From positions 62,001-126,000 of the forward strand of contig NZ_JASAMB010000014.1 in NCBI RefSeq assembly GCF_029948125.1: a DNA stretch of 64,000 nt, read 5' to 3'. Source of the stretch: Catellatospora sp. KI3 (lineage in GTDB: Bacteria; Actinomycetota; Actinomycetes; Mycobacteriales; Micromonosporaceae). Both the position numbers and the translations under genes were made by a program. Under the pieces are notes generated by a model. That model searched no databases. It saw only the letters and a list, made by a program, of their open reading frames with translations, and was not told where the DNA came from. Positions 1 to 8,324 of this stretch are shown here, piece by piece (position 1 is the stretch's first letter; each line of letters opens with the position of its first letter).

Positions 1-1
1 C

Positions 2-454
2 CTACCCGCCCTGTCCGTACGCGGCGGCCACATCATCGTCACCTCCACCCTCGCCGCCATCGACCCCAGCCGCGCCAACCCCCTCTACACCCTCACCAAA
101 TCCGCCGTCCTCGGCTTCGTCCGCGCCCTGGCCAACCCCCTGCAACCCCGCCACATCACCATCAACGCCCTCTGCCCCGGCTTCGTCGACACCCCCATGC
201 TCGACGCCCTCCGCCCCACCCTCGCCGAACAGGGCTACCCCCTCATCACCCCCGACGACGTCGCCACCGCCATGGACCACGTCATCGACACCGGCACCAC
301 CGGCGGCGCCTGGGCACTCATCCCCGGCCAGCCACCCCTGCGCTACGACTACCCGCCCCTGCCGCCCTCGCTCATGCCCGACGGCAGCCCCGCCCCCGAA
401 CTCAGACTCCCCCCACCACTCATGCCCACCGGCACCCCCCAACCCCGGGGTTGA
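2..454 (+). CDS. SDR family oxidoreductase, C-terminal part (5' end outside window)
   Basis: The open frame enters from the left edge and ends at TGA 452-454, so only about 150 C-terminal residues are present. The catalytic YxxxK of short-chain dehydrogenases is visible as Y-T-L-T-K around residues 31-35 of the fragment. It is preceded by the IIVTSTLA strand and followed by the INALCPGFVDTPM stretch typical of classical SDRs. The Rossmann cofactor-binding half is missing, so NAD/NADP preference and substrate cannot be judged. The last ~45 residues form a Pro/Leu-rich tail. It ends 29 bp before the likely start of the next gene and probably shares its transcript. Confidence 0.85.
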   Translation, partial: LPALSVRGGHIIVTSTLAAIDPSRANPLYTLTKSAVLGFVRALANPLQPRHITINALCPGFVDTPMLDALRPTLAEQGYPLITPDDVATAMDHVIDTGTTGGAWALIPGQPPLRYDYPPLPPSLMPDGSPAPELRLPPPLMPTGTPQPRG

Positions 455-483
455 TCCACCCCACGACGGGGTACGACACCCGT

Positions 484-1482
484 ATGCCCGACAGTGTCAT
501 GGTCTTCGCCCCATCGCCGCAGCTCACCGTCACCATCGAGAAAAACGGCGACGACGACGAGATCCACCTCCACGCCGGCGGCCAAGGCGTCTGGGTCGCC
601 CGCATGATCCGATCCCTCGGCGTACCCGTCCGGCTCGTCTCCGCCTTCGGCGACGAAACCGGACACGTCGTACGCACCCTCATCACCGCCGAAGGCCTCG
701 AACTCGCCGCCACCGACACCACCGGCGGCAACGGCGCCTACGTCCACGACCGACGCGACGGCCAACGCAACGAACTCGCCCAAGCCCCCGGCCACACCCT
801 GTCCCGCCACGAACAGGACGAGCTCTACGGACTCGCCCTCGCCGAAGGACTACGCGCCCGCGTATGCGTCCTCGCCGGCGTCGCCGACCCCCGCGTCCTG
901 CCCCCCGACACCTACCGGCGCCTCGCCACCGACCTGCGCCGCAACGGCGCCCTCGTCATCGCCGACCTGTCCGGCGACTACCTCGACGCAGCGCTCGCCG
1001 GCGGCCTCGACGTCCTCAAGGTCTCCCACGAAGAACTCCTGCGCGACGGCCGCGCCACCGACGACACCACCCCCACCCTGCTCACCGCCCTACGGCAACT
1101 GCAGACCGACGGCGCCGCCGCCATCGTCCTCAGCCGCGCCGACCAACCCGCACTCGCCCTCCTCGACCAGCGACTACACCAGGTCAAACTCCCCCGCCTC
1201 GAACCCGCCGACCACCGCGGCGCCGGCGACTCCATGACCGCAGGCCTCGCCGCCGTCCTCGCCCAAGGCGGCGACCTGCGCACCGCCGTACGCACCGGCG
1301 CCGCCGCAGGCGCCCTCAACGTCACCCGCCACGGCCTGGGCACCGGCAACGCCGACGCCATCACCCGCTTCCTCGACACCGTCGAACTCACCGACCTACC
1401 CGACGAGCCCGCCACCGGACACCACCCCGACAGCGGACACACCACCCCGCAAGAACTCGCCGGAAAGGTCAAAACCGTATGA
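484..1482 (+). CDS. PfkB-family sugar kinase (1-phosphofructokinase-like)
   Basis: A 332-aa ribokinase/PfkB-fold kinase. The N-terminal glycine motif HAGGQG (about residues 30-35) matches the sugar-binding GG signature. DHRGAGDSMTAGLA (about 243-256) matches the second PfkB signature, with the catalytic Asp in GAGD, although the usual DTTGAGD is altered to DHRGAGD. FAPSPQLT near the N terminus resembles the FTLNPALD start of fructose-1-phosphate kinases, so phosphorylation of a phosphosugar at the expense of ATP is the best guess; the substrate is not proven. ATG 484 is preferred. A TTG at 451 overlapping the SDR stop, and ATG 499, are alternatives. The 3' end overlaps surE by 4 nt (ATGA), indicating translational coupling. 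Confidence 0.8.
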   Translation: MPDSVMVFAPSPQLTVTIEKNGDDDEIHLHAGGQGVWVARMIRSLGVPVRLVSAFGDETGHVVRTLITAEGLELAATDTTGGNGAYVHDRRDGQRNELAQAPGHTLSRHEQDELYGLALAEGLRARVCVLAGVADPRVLPPDTYRRLATDLRRNGALVIADLSGDYLDAALAGGLDVLKVSHEELLRDGRATDDTTPTLLTALRQLQTDGAAAIVLSRADQPALALLDQRLHQVKLPRLEPADHRGAGDSMTAGLAAVLAQGGDLRTAVRTGAAAGALNVTRHGLGTGNADAITRFLDTVELTDLPDEPATGHHPDSGHTTPQELAGKVKTV

Positions 1483-2258
1483 ACCGCACACTCATCACCA
1501 ACGACGACGGCATCGACGCCCCCGGCCTGCACCGCCTCGCCGCCACCGCCGCCGACCACGGACTCGACGTCATCATCGCCGCACCCGCCCGCGACTCCAG
1601 CGGCGCCAGCGCCGCCATGAGCGCCGTCGCCAAAGACGGCCGCATCATCGTCGAAGAACGCGTCCTACCCGGCCTACCCGGCATCCCCGCCTACGCCGTC
1701 ACCGGCACACCCGCACTCGCCGCCCTACTCGCCGGCAACGGCGCCTTCGGCGACCCACCCCAACTCGTCCTGTCCGGCATCAACCGCGGCGCCAACGCAG
1801 GCCACGCCGTCCTGCACTCCGGCACCGTCGGCGCCGCCCTCACCGCCGCCGCCAACGGCTGCCGCGGCCTCGCCGTATCCCTGGCCATCACCGACGAAGA
1901 CGACACCGACCGCCACTGGGACTCCGCCGCCCGGCTCGCCCTGGCACTGATACCCGTACTGGGCGACCTACCCGACAGCACCATCCTCAACCTCAACGTC
2001 CCCGACCGCCCCACCAGCGACATCAACGGCCTCTGCCGCGCCCGCTTCGGCCGCTTCGGCCAAGTCCAGATGCGCATCGCCGAACGCGGCACCGGCTACA
2101 TCCGCACCGCCCTCGAAGACACCGGCGCCCACCTCGAACCCGGCACCGACATGGCCCTGCTCGCCGACGGCTACGCCACCGTCACACCCATCCAGCCGCT
2201 CGGCGAAGCACCAGTCCAACTACCCGGACTCGCCCACCTGCTCGCCACCGCCGGCTGA
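1479..2258 (+). CDS. surE: 5'/3'-nucleotidase SurE
   Basis: A 259-aa SurE-fold phosphatase, the normal family length. The metal-binding motif T-N-D-D-G lies at residues 7-11, APARDSSGASA around 36-46 supplies the conserved serine, and SGINRGANAG around 96-105 is the loop carrying the active-site Asn. The family removes phosphate from nucleoside monophosphates in a divalent-metal-dependent manner and sometimes acts on polyphosphate or sugar phosphates. The start ATG overlaps the kinase stop codon, so the two are co-translated. The pairing of a sugar kinase with a phosphatase suggests a phosphosugar or nucleotide salvage module, but this is inference. Confidence 0.88.
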   Translation: MNRTLITNDDGIDAPGLHRLAATAADHGLDVIIAAPARDSSGASAAMSAVAKDGRIIVEERVLPGLPGIPAYAVTGTPALAALLAGNGAFGDPPQLVLSGINRGANAGHAVLHSGTVGAALTAAANGCRGLAVSLAITDEDDTDRHWDSAARLALALIPVLGDLPDSTILNLNVPDRPTSDINGLCRARFGRFGQVQMRIAERGTGYIRTALEDTGAHLEPGTDMALLADGYATVTPIQPLGEAPVQLPGLAHLLATAG

Positions 2259-2526
2259 ACCCCCGCCGGCACCGCATCCGGTCGCGGCGGCGGCCACGGA
2301 CGAGCCGCCACCGCGACCGGCGACGGCAGCGGACTCGGCGCCGGAGTCGGCACCCCCGCGCCCGGCACGACCGCCAGCACCACCACAGCGGTCAGCGGCA
2401 CCCACAGCACACACCCATCCTCGCGCGCCCAGCCGCCCGCCCGCCGCAAAAGCCGGATTCCGCCCCCCGCCGCACCGAGCTTGGGAGGATGAGAACAACC
2501 AGCCCCGCGCCGCAGGGGGAACGCAG

Positions 2527-2898
2527 ATGACCGACCCCACCGAACAGTTCTTCACCGAACTGGTCGCCCATGGCCGCCACCCGCTCCTGCAGACCACCAC
2601 CGGCACCATCCGCTTCGACGTGACCGGCACCGGCCGCACCGAACACTGGCACGCCCGCATCGACAAAGGCCACGTCCAGGTCACCCGCGGCGACGACACC
2701 GCCGACTGCGTCGTACGCGTCGAACGCGCCCTCTTCGACGGCATCGTCACCGGACACGTCAACACCATGGCCGCCACCCTGCGCGGCCAGGTCGAAGTCG
2801 AAGGCGAACTGCACCTCATCGTCATGCTGCAACGGCTCTTCCCCGGCCGCCCCACCCCGCAACCCGCCCACACCGGCAGCCGGAGGCAACCCCGATGA
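2527..2898 (+). CDS. SCP2 sterol-binding domain-like protein
   Basis: A 123-aa cytosolic protein resembling a minimal SCP2 domain: GTIRFDVTGTG, then a W-H-A-R-I strand, GHVQVTRGDDTADCVVRVERALF, and a hydrophobic C-terminal helix LHLIVMLQRLF. Such domains bind lipid-like or hydrophobic ligands. A clear purine-rich ribosome binding site (GCAGGGGGAA) precedes ATG 2527. The 268-bp gap after surE contains a GAGGAT -10-like hexamer near 2486, so this gene and the next could have their own promoter. The stop overlaps the next start by 4 nt (ATGA). The pairing with a glycosidase is unexplained. Confidence 0.7.
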   Translation: MTDPTEQFFTELVAHGRHPLLQTTTGTIRFDVTGTGRTEHWHARIDKGHVQVTRGDDTADCVVRVERALFDGIVTGHVNTMAATLRGQVEVEGELHLIVMLQRLFPGRPTPQPAHTGSRRQPR

Positions 2899-5003
2899 GC
2901 ATCGGCAGCGTACGAACCCTCGACGGCAACACCTTCGTCGTCAGCGACACCCGCGGCGACATCGAAGCACACCCCGACGAACCCACCGGCCTGTTCTCCT
3001 GGGACACCCGCTTCCTGTCCCGCTGGATCCTCACCGTCAACGGCAAGCGGCTCACCCCGCTGTCAACCGACGACCTGCACTACTTCGAAACCCGGTTCTT
3101 CCTCGTCCCCGCCACCGGCACCGTCTACGTCGACGCCACCCTGTCGGTCATCCGCCGCCGCGCCGTCATCGACGGCCTACGCGAAACCCTCACCATCCTC
3201 AACCACGCCGGACAACCCGCCGACCTGACCGTACGCATCGACGCCGGATCCGACTTCGCCGACCTGTTCGAAGTCAAGGACCACCTCAAGAAGAAAGGCA
3301 AGTACTACACCCGCATCACCGACAACCAGCTGCTGCTCGGCTACGAACGCGAGACGTTCCGCCGCGAGACCCTCATCGTCACCGACGGCGCCACCCTCGA
3401 CGACCAGGGCCTCACCTACACCGTCCACCTCGACCCCCACGGCACCTGGACCACCGACATCCAGGTCTCCCACAGCATGTGGGGCTGGGCCGAACACCAG
3501 CGCGTCGTCTCCAACCAGCAGCAGGCACACTCCCGCCGCGGCATGGAGGAAGACCTCGCCGCCTGGATGGAGGACGCCCCCAAACTCGAATGCGACTGGG
3601 AACCGCTCAAACACACCTACCGGCGCAGCCTCATCGACCTCGCCGCCCTGCGCTTCGCCCCCATGACCTCCGGCGTACGCTGCCTACCCGCCGCCGGCCT
3701 GCCCTGGTTCATGACCATGTTCGGCCGCGACAGCATCCTCACCAGCCTGCAAGCCCTGCCGTTCGTCCCGTCACTGGCCGCCACCACCCTGCTCGAACTC
3801 GGCGCCCGCCAAGGCAGCCGCCTCGACGACTTCCGCGACGAAGACCCCGGCAAGATCCTGCACGAGATGCGCTACGGCGAACTCACCGCCTTCGAGGAAC
3901 GACCCCACTCCCCCTACTACGGCTCCGCCGACTCCACCCCCCTGTTCCTCATCCTGCTCGACGAGTACGAACGCTGGACCGGCGACACCAGACTCGTCCA
4001 GCAGCTCGAGTACGAAGCCCGCGCCGCCCTCAACTGGATCGACGAGTACGCCGACCTCACCGGCACCGGCTACATCTGGTACGAACGCCGCAACCCCGAC
4101 ACCGGCCTGGAGAACCAGTGCTGGAAAGACTCCTGGGACTCCATCTCCTACCGCGACGGCCGCCTGCCCGGCTTCCCCCGCGCCACCTGCGAACTCCAGG
4201 GCTACGCCTACGACGCGAAGAAACGCGCCGCCCGGCTCGCCCGCCTCGTCTGGAAGGACCCCGAGCTCGCCGACCGGCTCGAACAGCAGGCCGCCGACCT
4301 CAAGGAGCGCTTCAACCGCGACTTCTGGGTCGAGGACGGCCAGTACTACGCCCTGGCCCTCGACGCCGACGGGACCAAGGTCGACACCCTGTCGTCCAAC
4401 ATCGGCCACCTGCTGTGGAGCGGCATCGTCGACCGCGGCCGCGCCAAAGCCGTCGTCGGCCACCTCATGGGACCCCGCCTGTACTCCGGCTGGGGCATCC
4501 GCACCCTGGCCGAGGGCGAGGAGCGCTACAACCCCGTCGGCTACCACGTCGGCACCGTCTGGCCGTTCGACAACTCCTTCATCGCCTGGGGCCTGCGCCG
4601 GTACGGCTACAAGACCGAAGCCGCCCGGCTGGCCGCCGGCATGCTCGACGCCGCCGAGTACTTCGACGGCCGCCTGCCCGAAGCGTTCTGCGGCTACCCC
4701 CGCGACGTCACCAAGTACCCCGTCCCGTACCCCACCGCGTGCAGCCCGCAGGCCTGGTCCACCGGCACGCCGCTGCTGCTGCTCGGCACGATGCTCGGCC
4801 TGCAGGCCGTCGGCAACCACCTCGTCGTCGACCCGGCACTGCCCATCGGCATCGGACACCTGGCGCTGCTGGACGTACCGGGCCGGTGGGGCCGCCGCGA
4901 CGCGTACGGCCGCGGCCGCGTCCAGGTCCGCGCCACCGACCGCCGCAAGCTGCGCCCGCAGCTGTCGGGCCTGGAAGACGTCGTCGCCCGCCGCGAGCAG
5001 TGA
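2895..5003 (+). CDS. Glycogen-debranching / amylo-alpha-1,6-glucosidase-like glycosidase
   Basis: A 702-aa soluble protein without signal peptide. The N-terminal ~200 residues (DGNTFVVSDTRGD, GLFSWDTRFLSRW) match the N-terminal beta-domain of bacterial debranching-enzyme-like proteins. The remainder is an (alpha/alpha)6 glycosidase barrel with LPWFMTMFGRDSI, ENQCWKDSWDSI and GTVWPFDNSF, the conserved acidic/aromatic stretches of GH63/GH133-type barrels. It probably hydrolyses alpha-linked branch points or short alpha-glucans in the cytoplasm. Many actinobacterial homologues are annotated as amylo-alpha-1,6-glucosidase without biochemical proof. Its start is fused to the stop of the SCP2 gene, so the two are translationally coupled. 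Confidence 0.8.
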   Translation: MSIGSVRTLDGNTFVVSDTRGDIEAHPDEPTGLFSWDTRFLSRWILTVNGKRLTPLSTDDLHYFETRFFLVPATGTVYVDATLSVIRRRAVIDGLRETLTILNHAGQPADLTVRIDAGSDFADLFEVKDHLKKKGKYYTRITDNQLLLGYERETFRRETLIVTDGATLDDQGLTYTVHLDPHGTWTTDIQVSHSMWGWAEHQRVVSNQQQAHSRRGMEEDLAAWMEDAPKLECDWEPLKHTYRRSLIDLAALRFAPMTSGVRCLPAAGLPWFMTMFGRDSILTSLQALPFVPSLAATTLLELGARQGSRLDDFRDEDPGKILHEMRYGELTAFEERPHSPYYGSADSTPLFLILLDEYERWTGDTRLVQQLEYEARAALNWIDEYADLTGTGYIWYERRNPDTGLENQCWKDSWDSISYRDGRLPGFPRATCELQGYAYDAKKRAARLARLVWKDPELADRLEQQAADLKERFNRDFWVEDGQYYALALDADGTKVDTLSSNIGHLLWSGIVDRGRAKAVVGHLMGPRLYSGWGIRTLAEGEERYNPVGYHVGTVWPFDNSFIAWGLRRYGYKTEAARLAAGMLDAAEYFDGRLPEAFCGYPRDVTKYPVPYPTACSPQAWSTGTPLLLLGTMLGLQAVGNHLVVDPALPIGIGHLALLDVPGRWGRRDAYGRGRVQVRATDRRKLRPQLSGLEDVVARREQ

Positions 5004-5418
5004 CCCCGGCCCGCTCCGCGCCCGCCGCCCGCACCACGCGGCGATGATCGTCTTCCGTGGTCGTTTCGCCGTCCCCGACCCCGTGTTCTGACCGCAGCCA
5101 CCGATCGACGCCGCCGCAACGCCCCTTGATCGGCGTCTCCGGACCTCAGCGGCAGACCTCGGGTGGCCGGGCCCCTATATGTCGTCGCCCGAAGGGCGTC
5201 CTCATTGGGTTTCCGGGTTGACGTCTTACGACGTCTGACCGTCACCACCTCTACGGCATCCTAGGAATGTGCATGGAGGTGTGGGGGAGGTCGACGGCGC
5301 CGTTCCCCGTACCGCGTCCTAGGAATCTGGGATCGTCGCCCCCACCTGAGCGGCCCGGACGCGCCCGGTGCCGCGCCTGCTCGGCACCGGGCGCCACGGC
5401 AGGCTACGCTGCGCTGCG
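5004..5418 (+). other. Intergenic region with two TCCTAGGAAT sites
   Basis: No credible gene is seen in these 415 bp. It holds GACGTC-TTAC-GACGTC (5220-5235) just after a TTGACG hexamer, and two copies of TCCTAGGAAT 59 bp apart (5259-5268 and 5318-5327). The first lies inside CTACGGCATCCTAGGA, a 16-mer that recurs at 21738-21753. Read on the minus strand, TAGGAT is a good -10 hexamer, but no convincing minus-strand gene follows. Confidence 0.5.
5405..5410 (+). promoter_or_regulatory. -10 element of a leaderless promoter
   Basis: TACGCT ends 8 nt before ATG 5419 and no Shine-Dalgarno fits between them. This predicts that the transcript starts at or very near the start codon. Confidence 0.55.
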
Positions 5419-6516
5419 ATGTCCACTGCGAACGCCGAACCCGAGCTCACCCGGCCCTGCGCCCACTGCGGCAAGTCCGTGCCGCAGCGCGCCGCCGCCG
5501 GGCGTCCCTTCCGCTACTGCCGCGACAACGACGGCGCCTGCCAGGCCGCGGCCCGCAACTCGCGGCTGCGCCACCGCAACTCCCCCGGCCTGGCCGGGCA
5601 GGTCGCGAAGGCATACGAAGTGGTCGAACGGCTCGAGCAGGTCGCCGAGACGCTCGTGGAGGCCCTCGAGATCGAACTGTCCCCCGCCGGGGTGGAGCGG
5701 CAGCTCGCCGAGGTCCGCGCCGAGGCCGCCAACCAGGTCGCCGTCGCCCACACCGAGCGCGACGAGGCCCGCGGCGACGCCGACCGGGCCGCCAAGCAGG
5801 TCCGCGAGGCCGTCGACACCGCCGAGCAGACCCGCCGGCAGGCCGAACAGCAGGTGCGCGAAGCCCGCGCCGCCGCCGAGGCGGAGGTCGCCGCCGCCCG
5901 CGCCAAAGCCGAGGAGCAGCGCGAACTCGCCGAGCGGGCAGCCACCGCCGCCACGGCCGCCGACCAGGCCGCCCAGGCCGCCCGGACCGACCGCGACCAG
6001 GCCCGCCGCGACCTGGCCGCCGCCGAGGCGCTGCGGCAGGAGGCCTACCGCGACCGCGACGCCACCCGCGCCGCCGCCGACCAGGTCCAGGCCGCGTTCG
6101 ACCTGGCCCGTGCCGCCGCCGAGGAGGCCGCGCGGGAGGCCGAAGGGCTGAAGGTGGAGCTGACCCGGGCGCAGCAGCAGACCGCCGCCGCCGAGGCGCA
6201 GACCGCCACGGTACGGCAGGAGTCCGGGCGCCAGGTCGAGCAGCTGCGTGCCGAACTGGCCCAGGTCCGGGCGGCGCTGGCGGCGCAGCAGTCGGCGACG
6301 GCGCTGGCCGAGCAGCAGGTGCAGCAGCGGCTCTCCGACATCACCGTGCTCACCGCCCAGCGCGACGGGACCCAGGCCGAGGCGGCCGCGCTCCGGGCCC
6401 GCGTCGACGAGCTCACCGGCCAGGTCGGTCAGCTCGCCAGCACCCTCACCCAGCTCACCGCGAAGCTGACCCTGCCCGCCCAGCCGGCCCCGGCGGCCGA
6501 GCCCGCCGCGGCCTGA
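5419..6516 (+). CDS. Zinc-finger / long coiled-coil protein of unknown function
   Basis: A 365-aa protein. Residues about 12-40 carry a zinc-ribbon-like cluster (CAHCGKSV followed by RYCRDNDGAC). Most of the rest is an uninterrupted Ala/Glu/Arg/Gln-rich heptad pattern typical of a long coiled coil. It ends with a short Pro/Ala tail, and there is no signal peptide or membrane segment. Such proteins are often labelled KfrA-like or chromosome-segregation ATPase, but no ATP-binding motif is visible and the label would be unjustified. ATG 5419 is chosen over the upstream ATG because TACGCT sits at leaderless distance. A structural or nucleic-acid-binding role is plausible. Confidence 0.75.
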   Translation: MSTANAEPELTRPCAHCGKSVPQRAAAGRPFRYCRDNDGACQAAARNSRLRHRNSPGLAGQVAKAYEVVERLEQVAETLVEALEIELSPAGVERQLAEVRAEAANQVAVAHTERDEARGDADRAAKQVREAVDTAEQTRRQAEQQVREARAAAEAEVAAARAKAEEQRELAERAATAATAADQAAQAARTDRDQARRDLAAAEALRQEAYRDRDATRAAADQVQAAFDLARAAAEEAAREAEGLKVELTRAQQQTAAAEAQTATVRQESGRQVEQLRAELAQVRAALAAQQSATALAEQQVQQRLSDITVLTAQRDGTQAEAAALRARVDELTGQVGQLASTLTQLTAKLTLPAQPAPAAEPAAA

Positions 6517-6624
6517 GCAACGCCCCGGCGGTCACCGCCCGCCATCCGCCAACCCCGACCTGAATCCGGTTCACGGTAGCGGGGGCGCGCACCGTCCTGT
6601 CGCGAGGGCGCCGCCGGACGGATC

Positions 6625-6630
6625 TAGGCT
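6625..6630 (+). promoter_or_regulatory. -10 element of a leaderless promoter
   Basis: TAGGCT followed by 6 nt and then ATG 6637. There is no ribosome binding site, so translation probably begins at the 5' end of the mRNA. Confidence 0.6.
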
Positions 6631-6636
6631 GGCGGT

Positions 6637-6915
6637 ATGGCTGACGTGGTACGCATGCCGCCGCTGCCGGAGCCCGGCGCGCCGGTCACCGAGCAGGAGC
6701 TGGCGAAGGTGATGATCGGCAAGCCGACGCGGCTGACCGGCCCGATCGTGATCCACGACTGCGATCCGCGGACCCACCCGGAGGACCGCGACCGCTACGC
6801 GGCCGAGAAGCGGGCCGTCGCCGCCCTGCCGCTGGACTTCATGGCGCAGTACGCCGACCTCAAGACCGGGGTCATCGTGGACATCCTGCGCCGGGCGGGG
6901 TTGGGCGGGACCTGA
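6637..6915 (+). CDS. Conserved-looking hypothetical protein, 92 aa
   Basis: A small soluble protein with no recognisable domain. It has a Pro-rich N terminus, a KPTRLTGPIVIHDCDPRTHPEDRDRY core and a C-terminal helix DLKTGVIVDILRRAGLG. Codon use (G/C third positions) and a perfectly placed TAGGCT -10 support it as real. Its stop codon lies inside the outer end of a 42-bp palindrome shared with the opposing gene. No function can be assigned. Confidence 0.65.
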   Translation: MADVVRMPPLPEPGAPVTEQELAKVMIGKPTRLTGPIVIHDCDPRTHPEDRDRYAAEKRAVAALPLDFMAQYADLKTGVIVDILRRAGLGGT

Positions 6916-6954
6916 GCGGCAGTCGTGGACGGGCCCGTCCACGACTGCCGCTCA
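6913..6954. terminator. Perfect 42-bp palindrome spanning both convergent stop codons
   Basis: The left arm 6913-6933 is the exact reverse complement of 6934-6954, giving 21 bp with no spacer. The first triplet (TGA) is the stop of the 92-aa plus gene and the last triplet (TCA) encodes the stop of the minus GyrI-like gene. An RNA hairpin from either strand would act as a bidirectional terminator. Confidence 0.85.
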
Positions 6955-7458
6955 GTCGGCCAGGCGGAAGGCGAGCTCGGTCTCCCACTTGGCCATATCC
7001 GGCTGCTCCATCGGGTTGGTGTGGTAGAGCTCCAGCCGGGCCGTCCAGCGTTCGCCGTCGGCGGTGTCGACGGTGTCCCAGCGCAGGCCCTGCTGCTCGG
7101 CCCAGCCGAGCACGGCGCCGGTGACGGCCTCCAGTCCGTCGGGATGGCCCAGATGGGTCACGGTGACGTACCGTCCGGCGGGCAGGACCGCGCCGAAGAT
7201 CTCGCCCTCGCCGGTGATCTCGGCGCCGACGGGGACGCCCGCCTCGACCTCCAGGCTGCGCTCCATGTCGATGACGTTGTACTTGAGGAACGGCGCTCCG
7301 GCCGGAGCGATGCCGCGGCCGAGCAGCCAGCCGATGATCTCCGGGATGCGGTCGGCGATCTCCGGGATGGACTGCATGGTGACGGTGCGCCTGATGCCCG
7401 CGTACGGCTGGGCGGTCCGGTCGGTGATGGCAGGGTGCACCGGTGGTGTCGAGGTCAT
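6952..7458 (-). CDS. GyrI-like / effector-binding domain protein
   Basis: A 168-aa protein with the GyrI-like small-molecule-binding fold. It has an early strand VTMQSIPEIADRIPEIIGWLLGRG, FLKYNVIDMERSLEVEAGVPVG, then LPAGRYVTVTHLGHPDGLEAVTGAVLGWAEQQGLRWD and the late strand WTARLELYHTNP. The order is that of AraC/SoxR-family effector-binding domains standing alone, without a DNA-binding part. It is the last gene of a minus-strand operon: its ATG overlaps the TGA of the 55-aa gene (ATGA). It may sequester or bind a hydrophobic ligand; the ligand is unknown. Confidence 0.75.
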   Translation of the reverse strand: MTSTPPVHPAITDRTAQPYAGIRRTVTMQSIPEIADRIPEIIGWLLGRGIAPAGAPFLKYNVIDMERSLEVEAGVPVGAEITGEGEIFGAVLPAGRYVTVTHLGHPDGLEAVTGAVLGWAEQQGLRWDTVDTADGERWTARLELYHTNPMEQPDMAKWETELAFRLAD

Positions 7459-7622
7459 GCCTCGATTGTGCCGTCCGGGCCCGGCCCGCGCAGGTCTGCG
7501 GGCAGCGTGGCGCGCGGGTCGGCGATGAGGCCGTGGCGCAGCAGGGCCCGTTCGCGGACGGCCGGGTCGTCGCTGATCAGGTCGCGGGTCCAGCGCAGTC
7601 GCCGGTCGATGTCGTCGCGCAC
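7455..7622 (-). CDS. Small 55-aa protein between MBL-fold and GyrI-like genes
   Basis: GTG at 7622 opens a frame starting VRDDIDRRLRWTRDLISDD and ending at a TGA that overlaps the ATG of the GyrI-like gene. A GGTGA sequence, made partly from the stop of the upstream MBL gene, lies 10 nt before the GTG and can serve as ribosome binding site. The upstream stop is only 10 bp away. The tight packing and a helical, charged sequence (RDLISDDPAVRERALLRHGLI) argue for a real coding region. No family is recognised. Confidence 0.55.
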   Translation of the reverse strand: MRDDIDRRLRWTRDLISDDPAVRERALLRHGLIADPRATLPADLRGPGPDGTIEA

Positions 7623-7632
7623 GCAGAGTGGA

Positions 7633-8319
7633 TCACCGTTGGCCGGTGGGCGACCAGTCGGTTGCGGGTTCCCAGACGGCGGCGTCGTGTGCGAACAGGA
7701 CCCGGCGGGGGTCGAAGGACAGGATGCGCTCCAGCCACGCCGGGTGCTCCAGCCCGGCGGTGCGGCCCAGGACGCCGGTGCTGAACTCGGAGGCGAAGTC
7801 GTGGGCCTGGCCGGCGAGCACCACCGTGCCGTCGGGGCGCAGTGCCACCAGGGACTGGTGTCCGGCGGTGTGGCCGGGGGTGGCGATGAGCCATACGCCG
7901 GGCCAGATCTCGGTGTCGCCGTCGAGGCGGCGGTAGTCGGCGCCGGTGAAGTCGACCAGCCCGGGCAGGGTATGCCCGGGCTGCCCGGCCAGGTCCAGTT
8001 CGGCCGCCTGCGTCATGATCGGCACGCGGGCGAAGCGGGGGTTGCCGCCGCTGTGGTCGAAGTGCAGGTGGCAGTTGGCCACGACGTCGACGTCGCCGGT
8101 GGTGAGCCCGGCGTCGGCGAGCGCCTGTTCGATCGGCCGGGGCCTGGGCCGGTAGTGGTCGTCGGTCCACGGATGGCGGCCGATGCCGGTGTCGAACAGC
8201 AGCACCTGGCCGTCGTGTTCGACGACGTAGCCGAGGACCGCCTCGGCTCGCGGCCGCGGGCCGCCGGTTTCGGCGGCGGGTCGGATGAAGTACCCGAGGT
8301 CGAGTCTGCGGATGCGCAT
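7633..8319 (-). CDS. MBL-fold metallo-hydrolase (lactonase-like)
   Basis: A 228-aa metallo-beta-lactamase fold enzyme. The zinc motif HxHxDH is present as H-L-H-F-D-H at residues 84-89. Further ligands are in TPGHTAGH (about 150) and LFAHDAA near the C terminus, and FDTGIGRHP follows the first strands. Size and the CHLHFDHSGG context resemble N-acyl-homoserine-lactone lactonase-type proteins, but substrate cannot be deduced and many relatives hydrolyse other esters or thioesters. It is the first gene of a three-gene minus operon. TATCGT lies 5 nt before its ATG, suggesting a leaderless transcript, and it is divergent from a VOC gene only 50 bp away. Confidence 0.82.
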   Translation of the reverse strand: MRIRRLDLGYFIRPAAETGGPRPRAEAVLGYVVEHDGQVLLFDTGIGRHPWTDDHYRPRPRPIEQALADAGLTTGDVDVVANCHLHFDHSGGNPRFARVPIMTQAAELDLAGQPGHTLPGLVDFTGADYRRLDGDTEIWPGVWLIATPGHTAGHQSLVALRPDGTVVLAGQAHDFASEFSTGVLGRTAGLEHPAWLERILSFDPRRVLFAHDAAVWEPATDWSPTGQR

Positions 8320-8324
8320 CCGCC

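Noticed and set aside
4694..5248. Minus-strand frame downstream of a TAGGAT site
   Set aside because: Arg-rich low-complexity product, overlaps the end of the debranching gene and lacks family similarity.
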